This document shows positions 1 through 12,182 of a stretch of DNA of 64,000 nucleotides, one piece after another (positions within the stretch are counted from its first letter, which is position 1; every line of letters starts with the position of its first letter). The stretch spans positions 151,879,543 to 151,943,542 of the forward strand of contig NC_061115.1 in assembly GCF_002878395.1 (NCBI RefSeq), read 5' to 3'. Below the pieces are notes generated by a model. The model was not told the DNA's origin and did not search any database. It saw only the letters and a list, made by a program, of their open reading frames with translations. This stretch comes from Capsicum annuum. Taxonomy: Eukaryota; Streptophyta; Magnoliopsida; Solanales; Solanaceae. The translations under genes were made by a program, and so were the position numbers.

Positions 1-1293
1 AGAATGGGTACATGAGTCATGAGCTGCATGACCTGAGTTTGGAGTTCATGATTTCATGGAACATGATTCGTACTGCTGAGTGAACTGGAACTGCTTATAC
101 TAGGAACTGGAAGCGTACATGATTTTCTCTAAAGCACTTGAATATCATTTGCATAATGGTGGAGCTGACATGTAATGCATAAGTAGATGTCGTGAAGACA
201 AAAAAACTTTGTAATGAGATAAGAATGGGTTGGGAATCATCCCCCCTTACTGCCTTTCTACACATACTATCATCACTACCAGGACCTGAGAGCTTGACTT
301 GGTTACTTGTTATATTGTCTCTCCCTTATATTTAAGCTATCATTATAAGTCTGTGGATCCTTTTTGTAAATCTAAACTAAATTTAAACTATATTACTTTG
401 GAGCTCGACATAACAATACACATAAACTAAACTCACACTGAAAGACTGCATCTAAAAGTGTAAACACCACTGCTAATACTTTCGTTCAAAATGCAACTCT
501 TAACTTTCTATAACCCATAACTTAGCTTGTGAGAATGTTATATAATACATTACAATCTCTATTAACGATTAGCAATTCAGGGATACTATCTAAGAACCCA
601 TACTTTAAAAATTTAGAAATACCACAATCCCTAGATCACCTTGGGTACACCTCTCAATCATACATACATCATCATACTTAATTTTAAGTCAATAAACTTA
701 AATTCTTTCATACACTATTTTCGAGCATACTTATTCAGTTTTCATATAGCTAGTTCCATGGATGCAAAATTTTCTTAATCCAGATAACACTATAACAACT
801 CTACTACTGCTAAACTTCTAGTCTTATGCTTCTAACACTAGATCATATGTTATAATATGATTTTGGGGAGGGATTTGAAAACATACTTGACTTCAGCTAA
901 GTGCATAGTTTTTTCATGAATACGAATGAACACTTTTAAAAATCAGAACATAAGACTACTAATGGGATATTTTTTAGCATGCATGCAATCCCATAACTGT
1001 CTGTGGGGATTGTTTGAGAAAACTGTCTATAGAAATTAGAGCTTTATTGTTTCTATTATAGCAAAAATAAGGCAGAGATTGTATGAATAGAGTAAGATAA
1101 GAATTTTCATAAGTTTCATAGAGAACCTTTCTATAGTATAATATGTTAAATGAAAGAAGGAAAATATATTCTAAATGCCCTATAGCCTCTTAAAGAAAAG
1201 TATAGATGTCTCCATACTATTCTGAATAACTCTACTAGACATGGCTTCATAGACACCCTAGGCGACTTGAACTCTAGCCTCTAATGCCAAGTT
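1..1293 (-). other. Internal leader beyond a minus-strand gypsy LTR; no gene seen
   Basis: Read on the minus strand, the sequence just inside the LTR boundary (about 1255-1290) resembles a decayed primer-binding site plus gypsy leader. It has a TTGGCATTAGAGG-like core followed by a CCTAGGG motif, as in the leader of element B at 11970-12030. Beyond about 1200 I find no gag, no ORF of note and no recognisable domain. The region is AT-rich and probably retroelement-derived. Confidence 0.45.
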
Positions 1294-4200
1294 TGTAACA
1301 CCTCGAGAAAACACCCTGGATGGCGCATGGTGCTAGGAACCACAAGTGATCCCAAGCTAACCAATGAGCTAGCATACTATTAAGAAACTGAATTATAATA
1401 TATTAAATAACAAGTTCTGTTGTGCAAAAATATAATCATACTAAAATTTTCAAATAGTATGTAACTGATAAAGTTGTACAATCTGATAAATATGAAGGAA
1501 GAAACTGACATTTATATGACTGACTTTGACTAACATCTATAAAGCCTCTACTATACTAACTATAGGTAGCTTGGGCATGCCTCCAAATACCACTAATCAA
1601 TATACATAGAAAATTAATAAACTATACATGGACTAAAACTGTCTGGAGTTTCATAAATAAGAGAATTCATCACCTGCTGGCTGGAAACTACAACAGTCTG
1701 TTCATGATGTGTGAGCTACAAATGGTACCTACATTATGAAACAATGTAGCCACATAGACGTATTTATGGATAAGTACTTTTGGAATGTACTGGGTATGCA
1801 GGGGTAAATACAATAAGTAAAACTGATTTCATATGTAATCATAAAACATATATGCTAAGTGAAGTAGACTCACCAATAGGCTGGAATAAACTGAAGGTTG
1901 AAATATCTTAAAACGAGAGTAACAAACATGATCTGATATGCTAGTGAATTTTTACACTTAGTTTCTGAAAAAGATTACTTTTATGATATAAGTTGAACTT
2001 AAACTAGGATATGGTAAAATATGAATACTGTATGAATAATGAGTCTGAAACTACGTGATGAAAATTGACATAACATCGTGGATCTGAATATAAATTTATA
2101 ATAAGAAGGAATACCTAAACATACAGTACCAAACATAACATAACTAAGCTTATTTGATTAACTGAATACTGGTCATGTAAGATTGGACTGTACTTAGTCT
2201 GAATAATTGGACTGAATCTATAAAGTACTATGCATATTAGATAAAGACTAATTGAACAACATGGGATGACCGAACATGAATGCATGAAAACTGTATTATC
2301 TGAGAATGTGAGACTAAGTGTATAACATGATTCTGAAATAGTCTGTAAATAAAAATACTAAAATACTGATAACTGAATACTATGGTATAGCAAAACTGAT
2401 CTGTACATTATGCTAAGTACAATAAATGATACTGTGGAAGGTTTCATCTAACTAACATGCCCTAATTAAGATAATTAGTGACCAACCTATAACCCCAGTT
2501 GGAAAGGTGTCTGTACCTTGCCATGGGTACTAACACTGGCTATGTAGATCCACTGAAATAAAGTCCTAAAGGTATAAAGAGTCACCCTGAACTGGTAGGT
2601 GCCCTAGTTAGATATATGTCCACCCTCAACTGGAAAGTTAACATGTCAACCTATGCTGGCTACGTAGTTCTAGAATACAAGGATTGCTACTAAAGGTCAC
2701 GCCCTTAATTACCAGTTGAGCCCCCATCCCTGGGTTTGCTCGGTGTTGAATCCTACTCCCAACTGAACTTACTTAGGATACTAAACTATATTAGACTTGA
2801 CTAATAGAGTATTGAATGAACTGATTATACTCAAATATATCTGAATTGTTTTGACCATACTGGAGACTAAGTAAATAGCTAAGTTTTCGGGAATTCATAA
2901 CCCCCAGGACTCGATAACATCAAGAGTAAAATCATACCAAAGTTTCAAAATCTTAATAAGTAGTCATCACACAAAATTCGTCTCTAAGGCATTTTATCAA
3001 ATACATGGGGACCATAAACTTGTGCATGGAAATGAGCAACTATGCAAGAATATCATGTTTACACAAATCAATTCAAAACTTAGGGATTTGACATGAAGAT
3101 CATAACTTTCAAAATATATATTTGATCATTCCACTTGAAAACACATATAATCTTAACTTGAAATCAAACTTATGGGGATCATGAACTTGTACATGGGAAA
3201 GCAATAGGATAACATGGCTAGTTCCATAACTTGGGGTTCATCCTAAAATTAATTGAATATGATATGGGAATTTCATCAAACATGTGGGAAGCAGTAATTT
3301 AAAACATGGGAATCTTGCTAAAAATCATGAATTTTAGATCTATCATGGTATTCACTTGAATGGAGCATGGGAAACTCAAATTTATGGCATGAAGAATTCA
3401 ACATCTTGCATGGAATCATACATGGAATGAATTGAATTAAAAATACTATGAAATCATGAATATAAATCTTTCTTGAACATACAAAACTCCATAATAAGAA
3501 TAAAATTTCTTTCTTTAAATTAAAAGAGGGTTTGTGGGCTCCATGGGTGAAAGGGGAACCATAGATGAACTCCCACATATCTTAATTGGTTAATTGGATG
3601 TAAAAGCCTGAACTTTAAATCTCTAATGGTGTTCTTAAAGCTTTTTATTGAAGTTCTTGAATTAGTAATCTTAGGTTCTTACTTTTCTTGAATAGAATTT
3701 GATGAAGTTCTTGGAGTTCTTGAGGGGGTTAGGGTTTTCTTGGAGAGAAAAAGATGAATAATAATGTATCTAATGCTTTTGGGGGCTGAAATCAAGTGTT
3801 ATTAATGGATTTGGGTGAGGTAAAGTGACCAAGTGCCCCTAGAACCTTTTGGAAGTGAAACAACGAGTGAAATAGCTTTGTATCGCATCGGCCATTGTAT
3901 CGGGGACATCAACATGTTGCGTCGACTTACTGCCTCTCACGAAAAATGTCATATCTTTTCATTCCAGAATTAGATCAAGGCAAAATTGGTATTTTTGGAA
4001 AGCTAATTCAATTACCTATAATTTAGTAGGTCTTTAGCTACAAAATTCTACATATATAAAAAAGTTATACACGTTAAAAGAAAACCCTTATTGAATTAAA
4101 TAACAAACTTTTAACGAATCAAAGGGTCTTAGCTCAACTATGTTCTAAGTGACTATTATGAAAATTTTTCACCTTGAAAGCACATCAAACTCGAGGATAA

Positions 4201-4300
4201 ATATAATAAAAGTTTTATTCACATGGGAATCATTTTGATTATATCTTATACATGTAGAAACGACGGTTCAAAGACTAGCCCAAAAATGCAAGATCTTACA
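1294..4300 (-). repeat. Long terminal repeat of a Ty3/gypsy element, minus orientation (about 3.0 kb)
   Basis: On the minus strand it starts TGTAAGATCTTGCATTTTTG at 4300 (decayed TGTAACACC start) and ends GGTGTTACA at 1294, directly followed by a PBS-like motif. The stretch 2461-2765 is the reverse complement of a block also in the element B LTRs (10860-11165 and 18140-18450) and in the LTR at the window end (63430-63790), so all four belong to one lineage. A polyprotein on the opposite strand (element A) abuts exactly at 4300, marking an insertion or recombination junction. Confidence 0.72.
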
Positions 4301-5130
4301 GCTATTGGCCCTGCTTCTATATCCAGGCAGGAATAGTGGATTCAGACTTCAAATTCCTAGTCTTAGAATAGTATAGTAGAGAGGATCAGTTACCAAAAAT
4401 GTGGAATGTATGGCAGGACCCATCCTGGTGATTGTTTGATGGGCATAGGTAGTTGTTATAGTTGTGGTAAGTTGGGGCATTGGATTACGGAGTGTCCATA
4501 TTCTAATCAAGGATGTAGAGATTCTCATCCTCAGACTTAACCCATAAATCTTGCACCTCAGCTAGGCTGCCAAATCCCTCATTCAGGAACGTCATCTAGT
4601 ACCGTTGGCAATCAGCGCCAAAATTATTTCTATGCTTTACCATCATGCAAAAGAAAAAAAGTTCACTAGATGTTGTCACTAGTATGATTTGATCCTTTCA
4701 TATTGATATATATGTATTGTTAGACCCGATATCAAATTTTTCTTATATTACTCTATTTGTTGCAGTTAATTTTTGGGTAGGTCCTGAAAAGCTCTCTAAC
4801 CCCTTCTTAGTTTCTACTCAGTTGTCGCTAGGACATTCTACAAGGAGTGTCCTAGCACCATCCTCCATAACATCACACAAATGGACCTAATAGAGTTATA
4901 GATAGTAGATTTCAATGTTAGTTTAGGCATGGATTGGTTCCATTTATGCTATGCATTAATAGATTGTCGAACTTGCGTGGTGAAGTTTCAATTTTCTGGT
5001 GAGGTTATTTTCTAATGGAATGGTAGTTTTGTGTCTCCCAAAGGTTATTTTATCTCTTATATTAAGGACAGAAAGTTAATATCAAAAGGGTTTATCTACC
5101 ATTTAGTTCGAGTCAAAGATACTTAGTTTA
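4301..5130 (+). pseudogene. Element A: gypsy gag C-terminus and aspartic protease remnant
   Basis: The 5' part of gag is missing and the sequence begins at the junction with the minus-strand LTR. A clean zinc knuckle, C-X2-C-X4-H-X4-C (CYSCGKLGHWITEC), lies at 4454-4495 and marks the nucleocapsid end of gag. The retropepsin-like region follows at about 4710-5010. It has a decayed active-site stretch (LLDPISNFSYIT, where gypsy proteases have D-S/T-G) and the family-typical GMDWFH block near 4926-4943. The frame is interrupted several times, so no working protein is possible. It reads on without a gap into the reverse transcriptase region. Confidence 0.75.
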
Positions 5131-6400
5131 AAGTCCCGATAGTTCAATTAGTCAGAGTAGTAAATGAGTTTCCAAATATTTTCTTGAAAGATCTGCCAGA
5201 GGTACTTCTAGACAAAAAAATAAAAATTGGCATTGATCTACTTCCTGATACTCAACCCATTTCTATTCCTTCATACCATATGGCTTCATCCGAACATAAA
5301 AAGTTAAAAAAAACTGCTTAAACACCTCTTAGATAAAGTTTTCAACAAACCCAATTTTTATTTATGTAGTGCTCTAGTCCTTTGCATGCTTAAGAAAGAT
5401 GGCACTCTCATAATGTGTACAAATTATAGACAGAGAAATAATATAACCATCAAGAATAAGTATCTCATTCCTAGAATCAACGATTTATTCAATCAACTTC
5501 AAGGTGACTGGTGGTTCACTAAGATTGATCTTAGATCGAGGTACCATCCATTTAAAGTTAGGGAGCAATACATTTCAAAAATATCTTTCTAAAAGAGAGA
5601 TAACTATTTTAAGTTTGTGGTTACATCATTTGGACTAACAAATACTCCTGCAACCTTAATGGATTTGATGAACAAGGTCTTTAAGTAGTACCTGGACATG
5701 ATTTTCATTGTCTTTATAGATGACTTACTGGTGTATTCTAGGAGTAAGGAGGAACATGCAGACTATTTAAAAATATTACTATATATCGTCAAGGGCTGTC
5801 AATTGTATATCAAGTTTGGTAAATGTGAATTTTGGTTGGAATCTATTACCTTCTTAAGTTATGTCATTTCAGGAGTTGTTATTCATGTAGATCCTTAGAA
5901 GACTAATGAAGTGAAGAAATGGCCAAGACTCATCACTCCATTCGATATTAGGAGATTTTTGGGTTTAGCTAGATATTATAGAAGATTTGGTTAAGGGTTC
6001 TTCTCTATAGCCACACCATTGACAAAGCTAATCCAAAAGAAAGTAAAGTTTGCATAGTTAGATAAGTATGAGAAAAGTTTCTAAGAGTTTAAGGATATAT
6101 TGACTTCCATAGCAGTGTTAGCTTTGCCAAAAGGGTTAGACAAATTCATAGTATACAATGACGCTTCCAGAGTTAGGTCAGGTTGTGTATTGATGCAAAA
6201 TGGGAGAGTTATAGCTTATGCCTCCAGTCAACTTAAGGATCACGAAAATAATTACCCAGCTCATGACTTTGAGTTAGCTGCTATGGTATTTGCCTTAAAA
6301 ATTTAGAGGCACTACCTCTTTGGTATATATGTTGTTATTTTCACTGACCATATGAGTCTTCAGTAAGTATTTTCTCAACGGATAAAAAATTATGATATGA
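5131..6400 (+). pseudogene. Element A: gypsy reverse transcriptase and RNase H remnant
   Basis: Fragments of RNA-dependent DNA polymerase are readable across frames: the N-terminal region at 5160-5400, the conserved K-K-D-G block near 5393, a decayed 'KIDLRSRYH' block near 5520, and the catalytic box FIDDLLVYS at about 5710-5738 with both aspartates kept. The RNase H-like region runs from about 5900 (FLGLARYYRRF) through VYNDASR near 6150 to about 6380. Several in-frame stops sit where tryptophan or glutamine would be expected, consistent with transition decay. In a living element these domains would copy the RNA genome and remove the template strand. Confidence 0.8.
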
Positions 6401-8030
6401 ATGCACTCAATCATCTGGGTAAGGCCAACGTAGTGGAAAATGCACTACTTAGATTGTCTATGGGTAGTGTATCACATATGAAAAAGGAAAAATAAGAATT
6501 GGCCAAGAGGGTGCATAGATTAGCCTGTTTGGGAGTATGTTTGCTCGACACTGATGATGGAGGAGTAGTAGTTTAGAAAGGTTTGGAATTACCTTTGGAA
6601 GTGGAAGTGAAGGACAAATAGTGAAATTATCCCATACTTAGACAAATATTAGAAGTAGTCCAGCCACAAAAAGTTGAAGTTTTCTCCCAAGAGGGAGATA
6701 ATGGACTTTGCTATGAAGGTAGGCTTTGTGTTCAGGGAAAGGATACCAACCAAGGATCATGGTTTGAGTCATTCTATTCATTTGGGTTCTACTAAGATGT
6801 ACCACAACTTATGAGAAATTTATTAGTGGAACAGTATTAAGAGGGAAGTAGTAGAGTTTGTAGCTAAATGCCCCAATTTCCAAGAGGTTAAAGTTTACCA
6901 CCGGAGACCGAGTGGTAGGATACAGGAGATCAATATTCCTAATTGGAAGTGTGAAATAGTGAACATGGATTTCATCACAGGGTTTCTTCGTAAAAGACGT
7001 CAATATGATTCAATTTGTCTCATAGGTGATCAGATGACTAAATAAACCCATTTCCTACCTATCAAGACATCAAATATAGCAGAAGATTATGCCAGAATGT
7101 ATATTCTCGAGTTAGTTAGACTTAATGGGATACCTTTATCCATCATCTAATATAGAGGAACACAATTTACTTCATAGTTTTTGTAGTCTTTTAAAAAAAG
7201 ACTTGGTACAAAAGTTAAGCTTAGTAGTGTTTTTCATTCACAGACTGATGGACAGGCTGAGCATACGATTTAGACATCAGAAGACATATTTATAGCATGT
7301 GTTTTAGAATTTAAGAGAAGTTGGGATGACCACCTATATTTGATTGAGTTTTTTTATAATAATATTTATCATACTAGCATTCAGATGGATCCATTTGAAG
7401 TACTATATGGGCATAGGTGCAGATCACCCACAGGATGGTTTGATATTGGTGAAGTGGCGTTCATTGGGTTGGACTCTAATCTTGAAGCTATGGAAAAGGT
7501 TCAGTTGATTTGTGAGATACTAAAAACTGCTCAGGGCCATCAAAAATTATATGTCGATGTAAGAAGAAGAAAGCTTAAGTTTGAAGTGGGATATAGGGTA
7601 TTCTTCAAGATTTTGCCTATGGAGGGAATTATGAGATTTGGAAAGAAGGGAAAGTTTACCCCCTAATTTGTTGAACCCTATGAGATATGAAACATGTAGG
7701 AGAGGTTTCTTACAAATTAAACCTTACATAATAGTTAGTTGCAGTTAACCAGTTCTCCATGTTTCAATGCTTAAGAAGTGAATTGGAAATCTGTCCTTAG
7801 TAGTTCCCTTAGAGAGTTTTGGGATCAAGGATAATTTGTCATATGAGCAGAGTCCAGTGGAGATACTTGATAGGAAGGTCTCAAAGATAAGGTGTAATGA
7901 AGTAGCATCAGCAAAAGCTCTCTTAAGAAACAAATTATTTGAAGGGTCTACTTAGGAAGCTAAAGAATACATGATGGCTAAGTATCCTCATCTCTTTTCT
8001 TCCAACTTAGCTCCTATCGAAGGTAAATAG
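6401..8030 (+). pseudogene. Element A: gypsy integrase with C-terminal chromodomain, remnant
   Basis: The integrase zinc-binding region is recognisable at about 6770-6890 (STKMYHN followed by the C-P-N cysteine region). The catalytic core runs about 6950-7330, with the MDFITGF block carrying the first catalytic aspartate and HSQTDGQAE near 7240. The C-terminal part (7340-7670) contains PFEVLYGHRCRSPTGWF and GKKGKFTP. A chromodomain-like tail follows at about 7850-8010 (VEILDRKV, then a decayed W-E position, ending KYPHLFSS). The chromodomain puts element A in the chromovirus branch of Ty3/gypsy. Frames are broken repeatedly. Confidence 0.8.
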
Positions 8031-8218
8031 TTATTCTTAGGCACAACTCTTCCTCTTTAAGCCTGTTTAAGTCTTCTTAAGTCATGTCTTATGTTGTAAC
8101 TGGTTGGATCCTTATTATAGATATAAGCTTGGTTAAATTTTGGCAAAGAGGTGTAATTTATTTTCCAAATTCCAATACTAGATAAATCAAACTCGAGGTG
8201 TTTCCATGGCTGATATAT

Positions 8219-8723
8219 TGTAATACCTCATGTCTAGATGCCAATGTAAAACATATGACTTATTCCCTTGGGTCTTACATACAACATACAAGTTCTACAT
8301 TATAGTCGTATCTAAACAGTGTAAAATGGTTGACGTTCAATTGTAGGTATGACTCGACCATTAGAGTCATAAGATTTCTATGGGAGTCATATGATGATGA
8401 GTTATACAGTTAGTAGCCTAGGTTTTTTAAGTCTTTTTCCTAGTTAGGAGTGGGGGATACAAGTTGTATTGTAATGTTACTATTCGTAGGTTTAGACTAG
8501 CATATTGACTAGTGTATACCTTCTTTATCTTGCCACGTTTATGAGTTATGAAGATAACTTGATCTTTACCTTACGAGTCATGGAATTTTTTTCTTCTGTT
8601 TATAGATATGTTAGATCACTTTTCATGATAGTTTAAAGCTGAATAGAAATCATAGGTTAGCTTAGGGCTAATCATAGTCTTAAGCACTGTGTGACGTCCA
8701 ACGGGTACTTTTGGGGTGTTACA
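8219..8723 (+). repeat. LTR downstream of element A (about 0.5 kb)
   Basis: It starts TGTAATACCTCATG at 8219, preceded by a decayed CTCGAGG...TTTCC stretch that in element B precedes the polypurine tract. It ends GGTGTTACA at 8723. The interior (8290-8440) has repeated TATGACTC/GAGTCATA words. A related LTR lies in reverse at about 24000-24376. Because 8724-8815 looks like a gypsy leader, this LTR has internal sequence on both sides. The right-hand part (8640-8723) may belong to a second LTR family. Confidence 0.6.
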
Positions 8724-8815
8724 AACCTAGTATTGGATCTAGATTTAAAGAGTCCTAGGGCATCAGACAAGTCGTGTTACGTAGAGATTTGATCATGAAT
8801 ATGAAACATGGACAC
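8724..8815 (+). other. Gypsy leader / decayed primer-binding region
   Basis: Directly after the LTR end comes a TTGGATCTAGA-like PBS remnant and a leader with AGTCCTAGGG, matching in order and spacing the leader of element B after 11970 (GTCCTAGGGAGTC). Homology stops near 8815, where a minus-strand LTR of the element-C family begins. No gag follows. Confidence 0.5.
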
Positions 8816-9675
8816 CACCAGAACCAGGGACTTATCGTAATGAGTATCCTAAGTCCAACAACGAGTAGAGACCACCCTCGATACACAATTCAACCTCCAA
8901 TCATATACTCCAAGTTGAATAAATTTTGAACATATAACATGATAGAGTAATTATCAACTCAAATAATTTGGGTTAGGTCCATGACCATGGCCAACCCGAA
9001 AAAGTTTAACCATCCAATGCAAACCAACAACCATAACCAAAACCAAATCTATATCCGTGTGATAATAAAATAGAACAATCACAAATCAAATAATTCCATG
9101 TGTTATAATCTCCAACACGAATTCCAATACCAAGGCTGACACCACTGTCGACACTACCCTTACCAACCCATAGTAGTTCCATATAGCCTCTATCCAAAAT
9201 CAAAACAACATTTGATCCAGACATGCCCCCACGCATAGATAAAACCAATGTCCAAGACTAACCAATGAAAATATAGAAAACTAAAACTCGAAATAAAGCC
9301 TTTCAAAATATGGATTCTCACCACCTAAAGTCAACAAAAGTTGTTCTCGAAGTCTGATCACTGAGAAGGAGGTGTAGTATGACACACTACATTGTGTGGG
9401 GATACAATATCAAAGATGGTTAGTGGTAAGAGCATTAGCATGTAACTCAAGGATAAGGATAAAATATTGCCAATATTTCAAAACTAAGCAATCAATACAT
9501 AAACCAATACAATACATATATATTTATCCCATGTTGGGATAGGGAAAAAGATTAACATGACCTTTGAAATAATTAACCTGGGCTATATAGGATGACCATC
9601 ATAGAACAAGGTACCTAAGAGCTATATGGACCCAACTCTCCCCCTGTTAGAAGGGTCCCAATACGTGTAGCCATA
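8816..9675 (-). repeat. Partial element-C-family LTR, minus orientation
   Basis: The segment from the CTTATCGTAATGAG motif (about 8830) onward parallels the start of both element C LTRs (30233 onward and 37603 onward). It shares the same order of AT-rich blocks and a 'CATGCCCCCA' stretch (9222; compare 30666). It stops abruptly at 9675, where element B begins, so B apparently inserted into this older LTR. The expected continuation is not found after element B. Confidence 0.68.
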
Positions 9676-11969
9676 TGTAATATCCCATAATAGTCTTAGC
9701 TTATTTAATCTCTTACTACATGCTTAAGGGGTCCAAAGCTTTGAATATTCCACTAAGTATTAAGGATTTAGCTATTTAAAGGACTCCTAAACTTCACAGA
9801 TTTTTAAATCGACCTTCCCGACCTTGAGATGTTGATTTTTAAATCAATTAATATTTAGAGAGGTCAAAGGTACATCTCGGGAGAGTTTTCGGACTTTTAG
9901 ATGAGGTTTGGGGCATGTTTTGATGTCAAAAATAGAAGGGTATCATGATGTCCACATATTGTGTTGGTTGTTTCACCTAAGCTGGGGGTCACGCTGCATT
10001 GGCTTCTTGACTCAAAAAGGGTTGGCACTGTGTTGGCTGCTTGACCCATCCAGGGGTCACGACACATCAGGGTGGTATCTTCCAGTTTTTTATCCTTATT
10101 ATTTAAGGGTATTTAGGTATTTCTCCCCTCCCAATTCATCCATAACACAAATTTGGGGACCCCAAGGAGTATTATTTTCCCCTTTTGAAAAAATTTTCTC
10201 AATAAATCCCTTTTTTCCCTAAGAACAAACCCCAACTCTTTTACAAGAAATTAAGGATTCCAAGCTTAAAGTTTAAGAAAATCCTTAAGAATTTTCATGA
10301 ATTCACCTAGTGAGGTATGTGTGTTGTTCGTTCATGGGTTCCATTCACCCATGGAGTCCAAGAAGCCCTTTTTGATTTTAAATTTTGAGTTTCCATGTTC
10401 TAGTTGAAATATCTCCATAAGTCTCTGGTTAATTAATCACAAGTTATGTTTATGAGTGTTTTCAAGTGGGATGAACCCATACATATTTTAAATGTTGAAA
10501 ACTTTACGCTAAAATCCCCTAGTTATGATTCTTACTCTTGTAATCATGTTATTCTCACCTTTTTTACTTATTCCCATGCTTAAGTTCATGACACTCATGT
10601 GTTTGATGAATTGCCTAAGTTTTTGGGTTTTAAACAATGATCCCCTATTATGGTTTTAAAGCTTTTATAAGGCATTGTTAGTACTTACATTCAGTGATGG
10701 TGGGTTATGAAAACCCAATAATTATGTGTTTTACATAAATTTATTTTTTCAAGTACTCAGACACTTATCCATGAATCTTATCAGTATACTCAGACATTTA
10801 TATTCATGATAAGCAATATCAATTATGTAATAGCATCTTGGTAAGTTTAGTTTAGTTCTGTACCAGTGTTAGCTCAGTTGGGAGTAGGATTTAGCACCGA
10901 GCGAACCTCGGGATGGATGCTCACCAGCTAGTTAGGAATAGGTTGTTAGTAGTAGTTCCTAAGTTCAAGAACTACGTAGCTAGAATAGGATTGTAAGATA
11001 TCACCTGCTAGTTTAGGACCTATACTCTTTTAGAGGTTACCCGCTAGTTTTGGACTGACTCCCTAGTCCTTATGGACATCAAATTAGTGGATCCACAGAG
11101 CCAATGTTAGTACCCTTGGTATGGTACTGACAACCTTCCAACTGGAGTTATAGGTTGTAATCTAATTAGCTTAGATTGGGGCATGTCTATTAAAAATTAC
11201 CTCTCACAGTCTAAATATAGTACTTCAGTGTAGTCTCAGTTTAGGTTTTCTTGATCAAATGTACAGAACTTCAGCTATTCAGTTATACAGTTCACACTTT
11301 TTCAAATTTTAGACTTATGTTAGACTACAAATTTATGCTTGGTCTTGCATTCTCAGATGTTATGATTTTCATGCATTTGTGTTTAGTTATCTCATGTCAT
11401 TCCATTAGTCCTTATTTCACATGAAAAGTACCCCATATATATCATCCTAACCTCATCTCAAATACTAGTACATTCTAATTATTGAACGCACACTCTTCTT
11501 TGTACTATAATGTCTTATATCACAGGTTCAGATGCATAGTTTCCTGATCGTACTTAGATAGCCAGTCACTACTTAGCAGCAATAGTGGTGAGTCCTAATC
11601 CTTCGAGAATATATTATCCCTTATTCAGTTATTTTAGTACTTCATTATGTTCAGTCAGTTGGAGTTAGTTCGGGGTCTATTCCATCAACTTCTCATTCTG
11701 TTTAGAGGCTTTCAGATGTTCAAACAATCAGATAGGCAGGCAGGCAGTTACTTTCAATTTTTATCTAGTGTTTTTGACTTATGATTGATTTTTTATGTTA
11801 GTATTCAAATTTATATTTTATTTCTCAGTTTATCTTCTACATATGTGTTATGTTTTGATTTTCTGTAGTGCTCATATAGGGTAACAGCTTATGGCTTAGC
11901 TTGTGGTCACTTTTGACTGTAAGAACCATTGTCGTGACTAGGCGGTAGCCTCAGGTCCAGACAAAAACA
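9676..11969 (+). repeat. Element B 5' LTR
   Basis: It begins TGTAATATCC and ends ...CAAAAACA just before the PBS. The inferred U3 holds a block at about 9935-10080 with repeated GTGTTGGYTG and GGGGTCACG words. An AT-rich TTATTTAAGGGTATTT stretch follows at about 10098, a plausible TATA region. The 10860-11165 segment is shared with three other LTRs in the window. The open frame at 9908-10222 falls inside the LTR and is not conserved as a frame in the 3' copy, so it is not called a gene. Confidence 0.85.
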
Positions 11970-11982
11970 TGGTATCATATCT
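11970..11982 (+). other. Element B primer-binding site
   Basis: TGGTATCATATCT directly follows the 5' LTR. It matches the plant initiator methionine tRNA-complementary PBS (TGGTATCAGAGC) at its first eight bases, then decays. This marks where minus-strand DNA synthesis would be primed and fixes the 5' LTR end. Confidence 0.75.
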
Positions 11983-12182
11983 AGGTTTTCAAGTGTCCTA
12001 GGGAGTCTTAAAGCATGTTTACTAGAGTCTTGTGCATGGGTGTGAAGTGCGCCACACTTATGGACAAGAGGCTAAAGATGTTTAGGAAAATTTTCCCTTC
12101 TTTCTGTATTTATGTCGTGCGAACAAGCATGAGCTCGACTTAATCTCACTTTCTAACTCATCCTTCATTTTGTTTATAGACA

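Noticed and set aside
5160..5930. Endogenous pararetrovirus as source of reverse transcriptase
   Set aside because: The RT regions are followed by RNase H, integrase and chromodomain with LTRs and PBS/PPT. This is Ty3/gypsy organisation; no movement or coat protein features of a pararetrovirus were seen.
9908..10222. 104-codon open frame on the plus strand
   Set aside because: It lies in the element B 5' LTR. The related frame in the 3' LTR (17256-17552) uses shifted frames and different wording, so protein sequence is not conserved.
11970..11982. tRNA gene at the PBS positions
   Set aside because: Only the primer-complementary dozen bases resemble tRNA; there is no cloverleaf. No tRNA, rRNA or snRNA gene was recognised anywhere.
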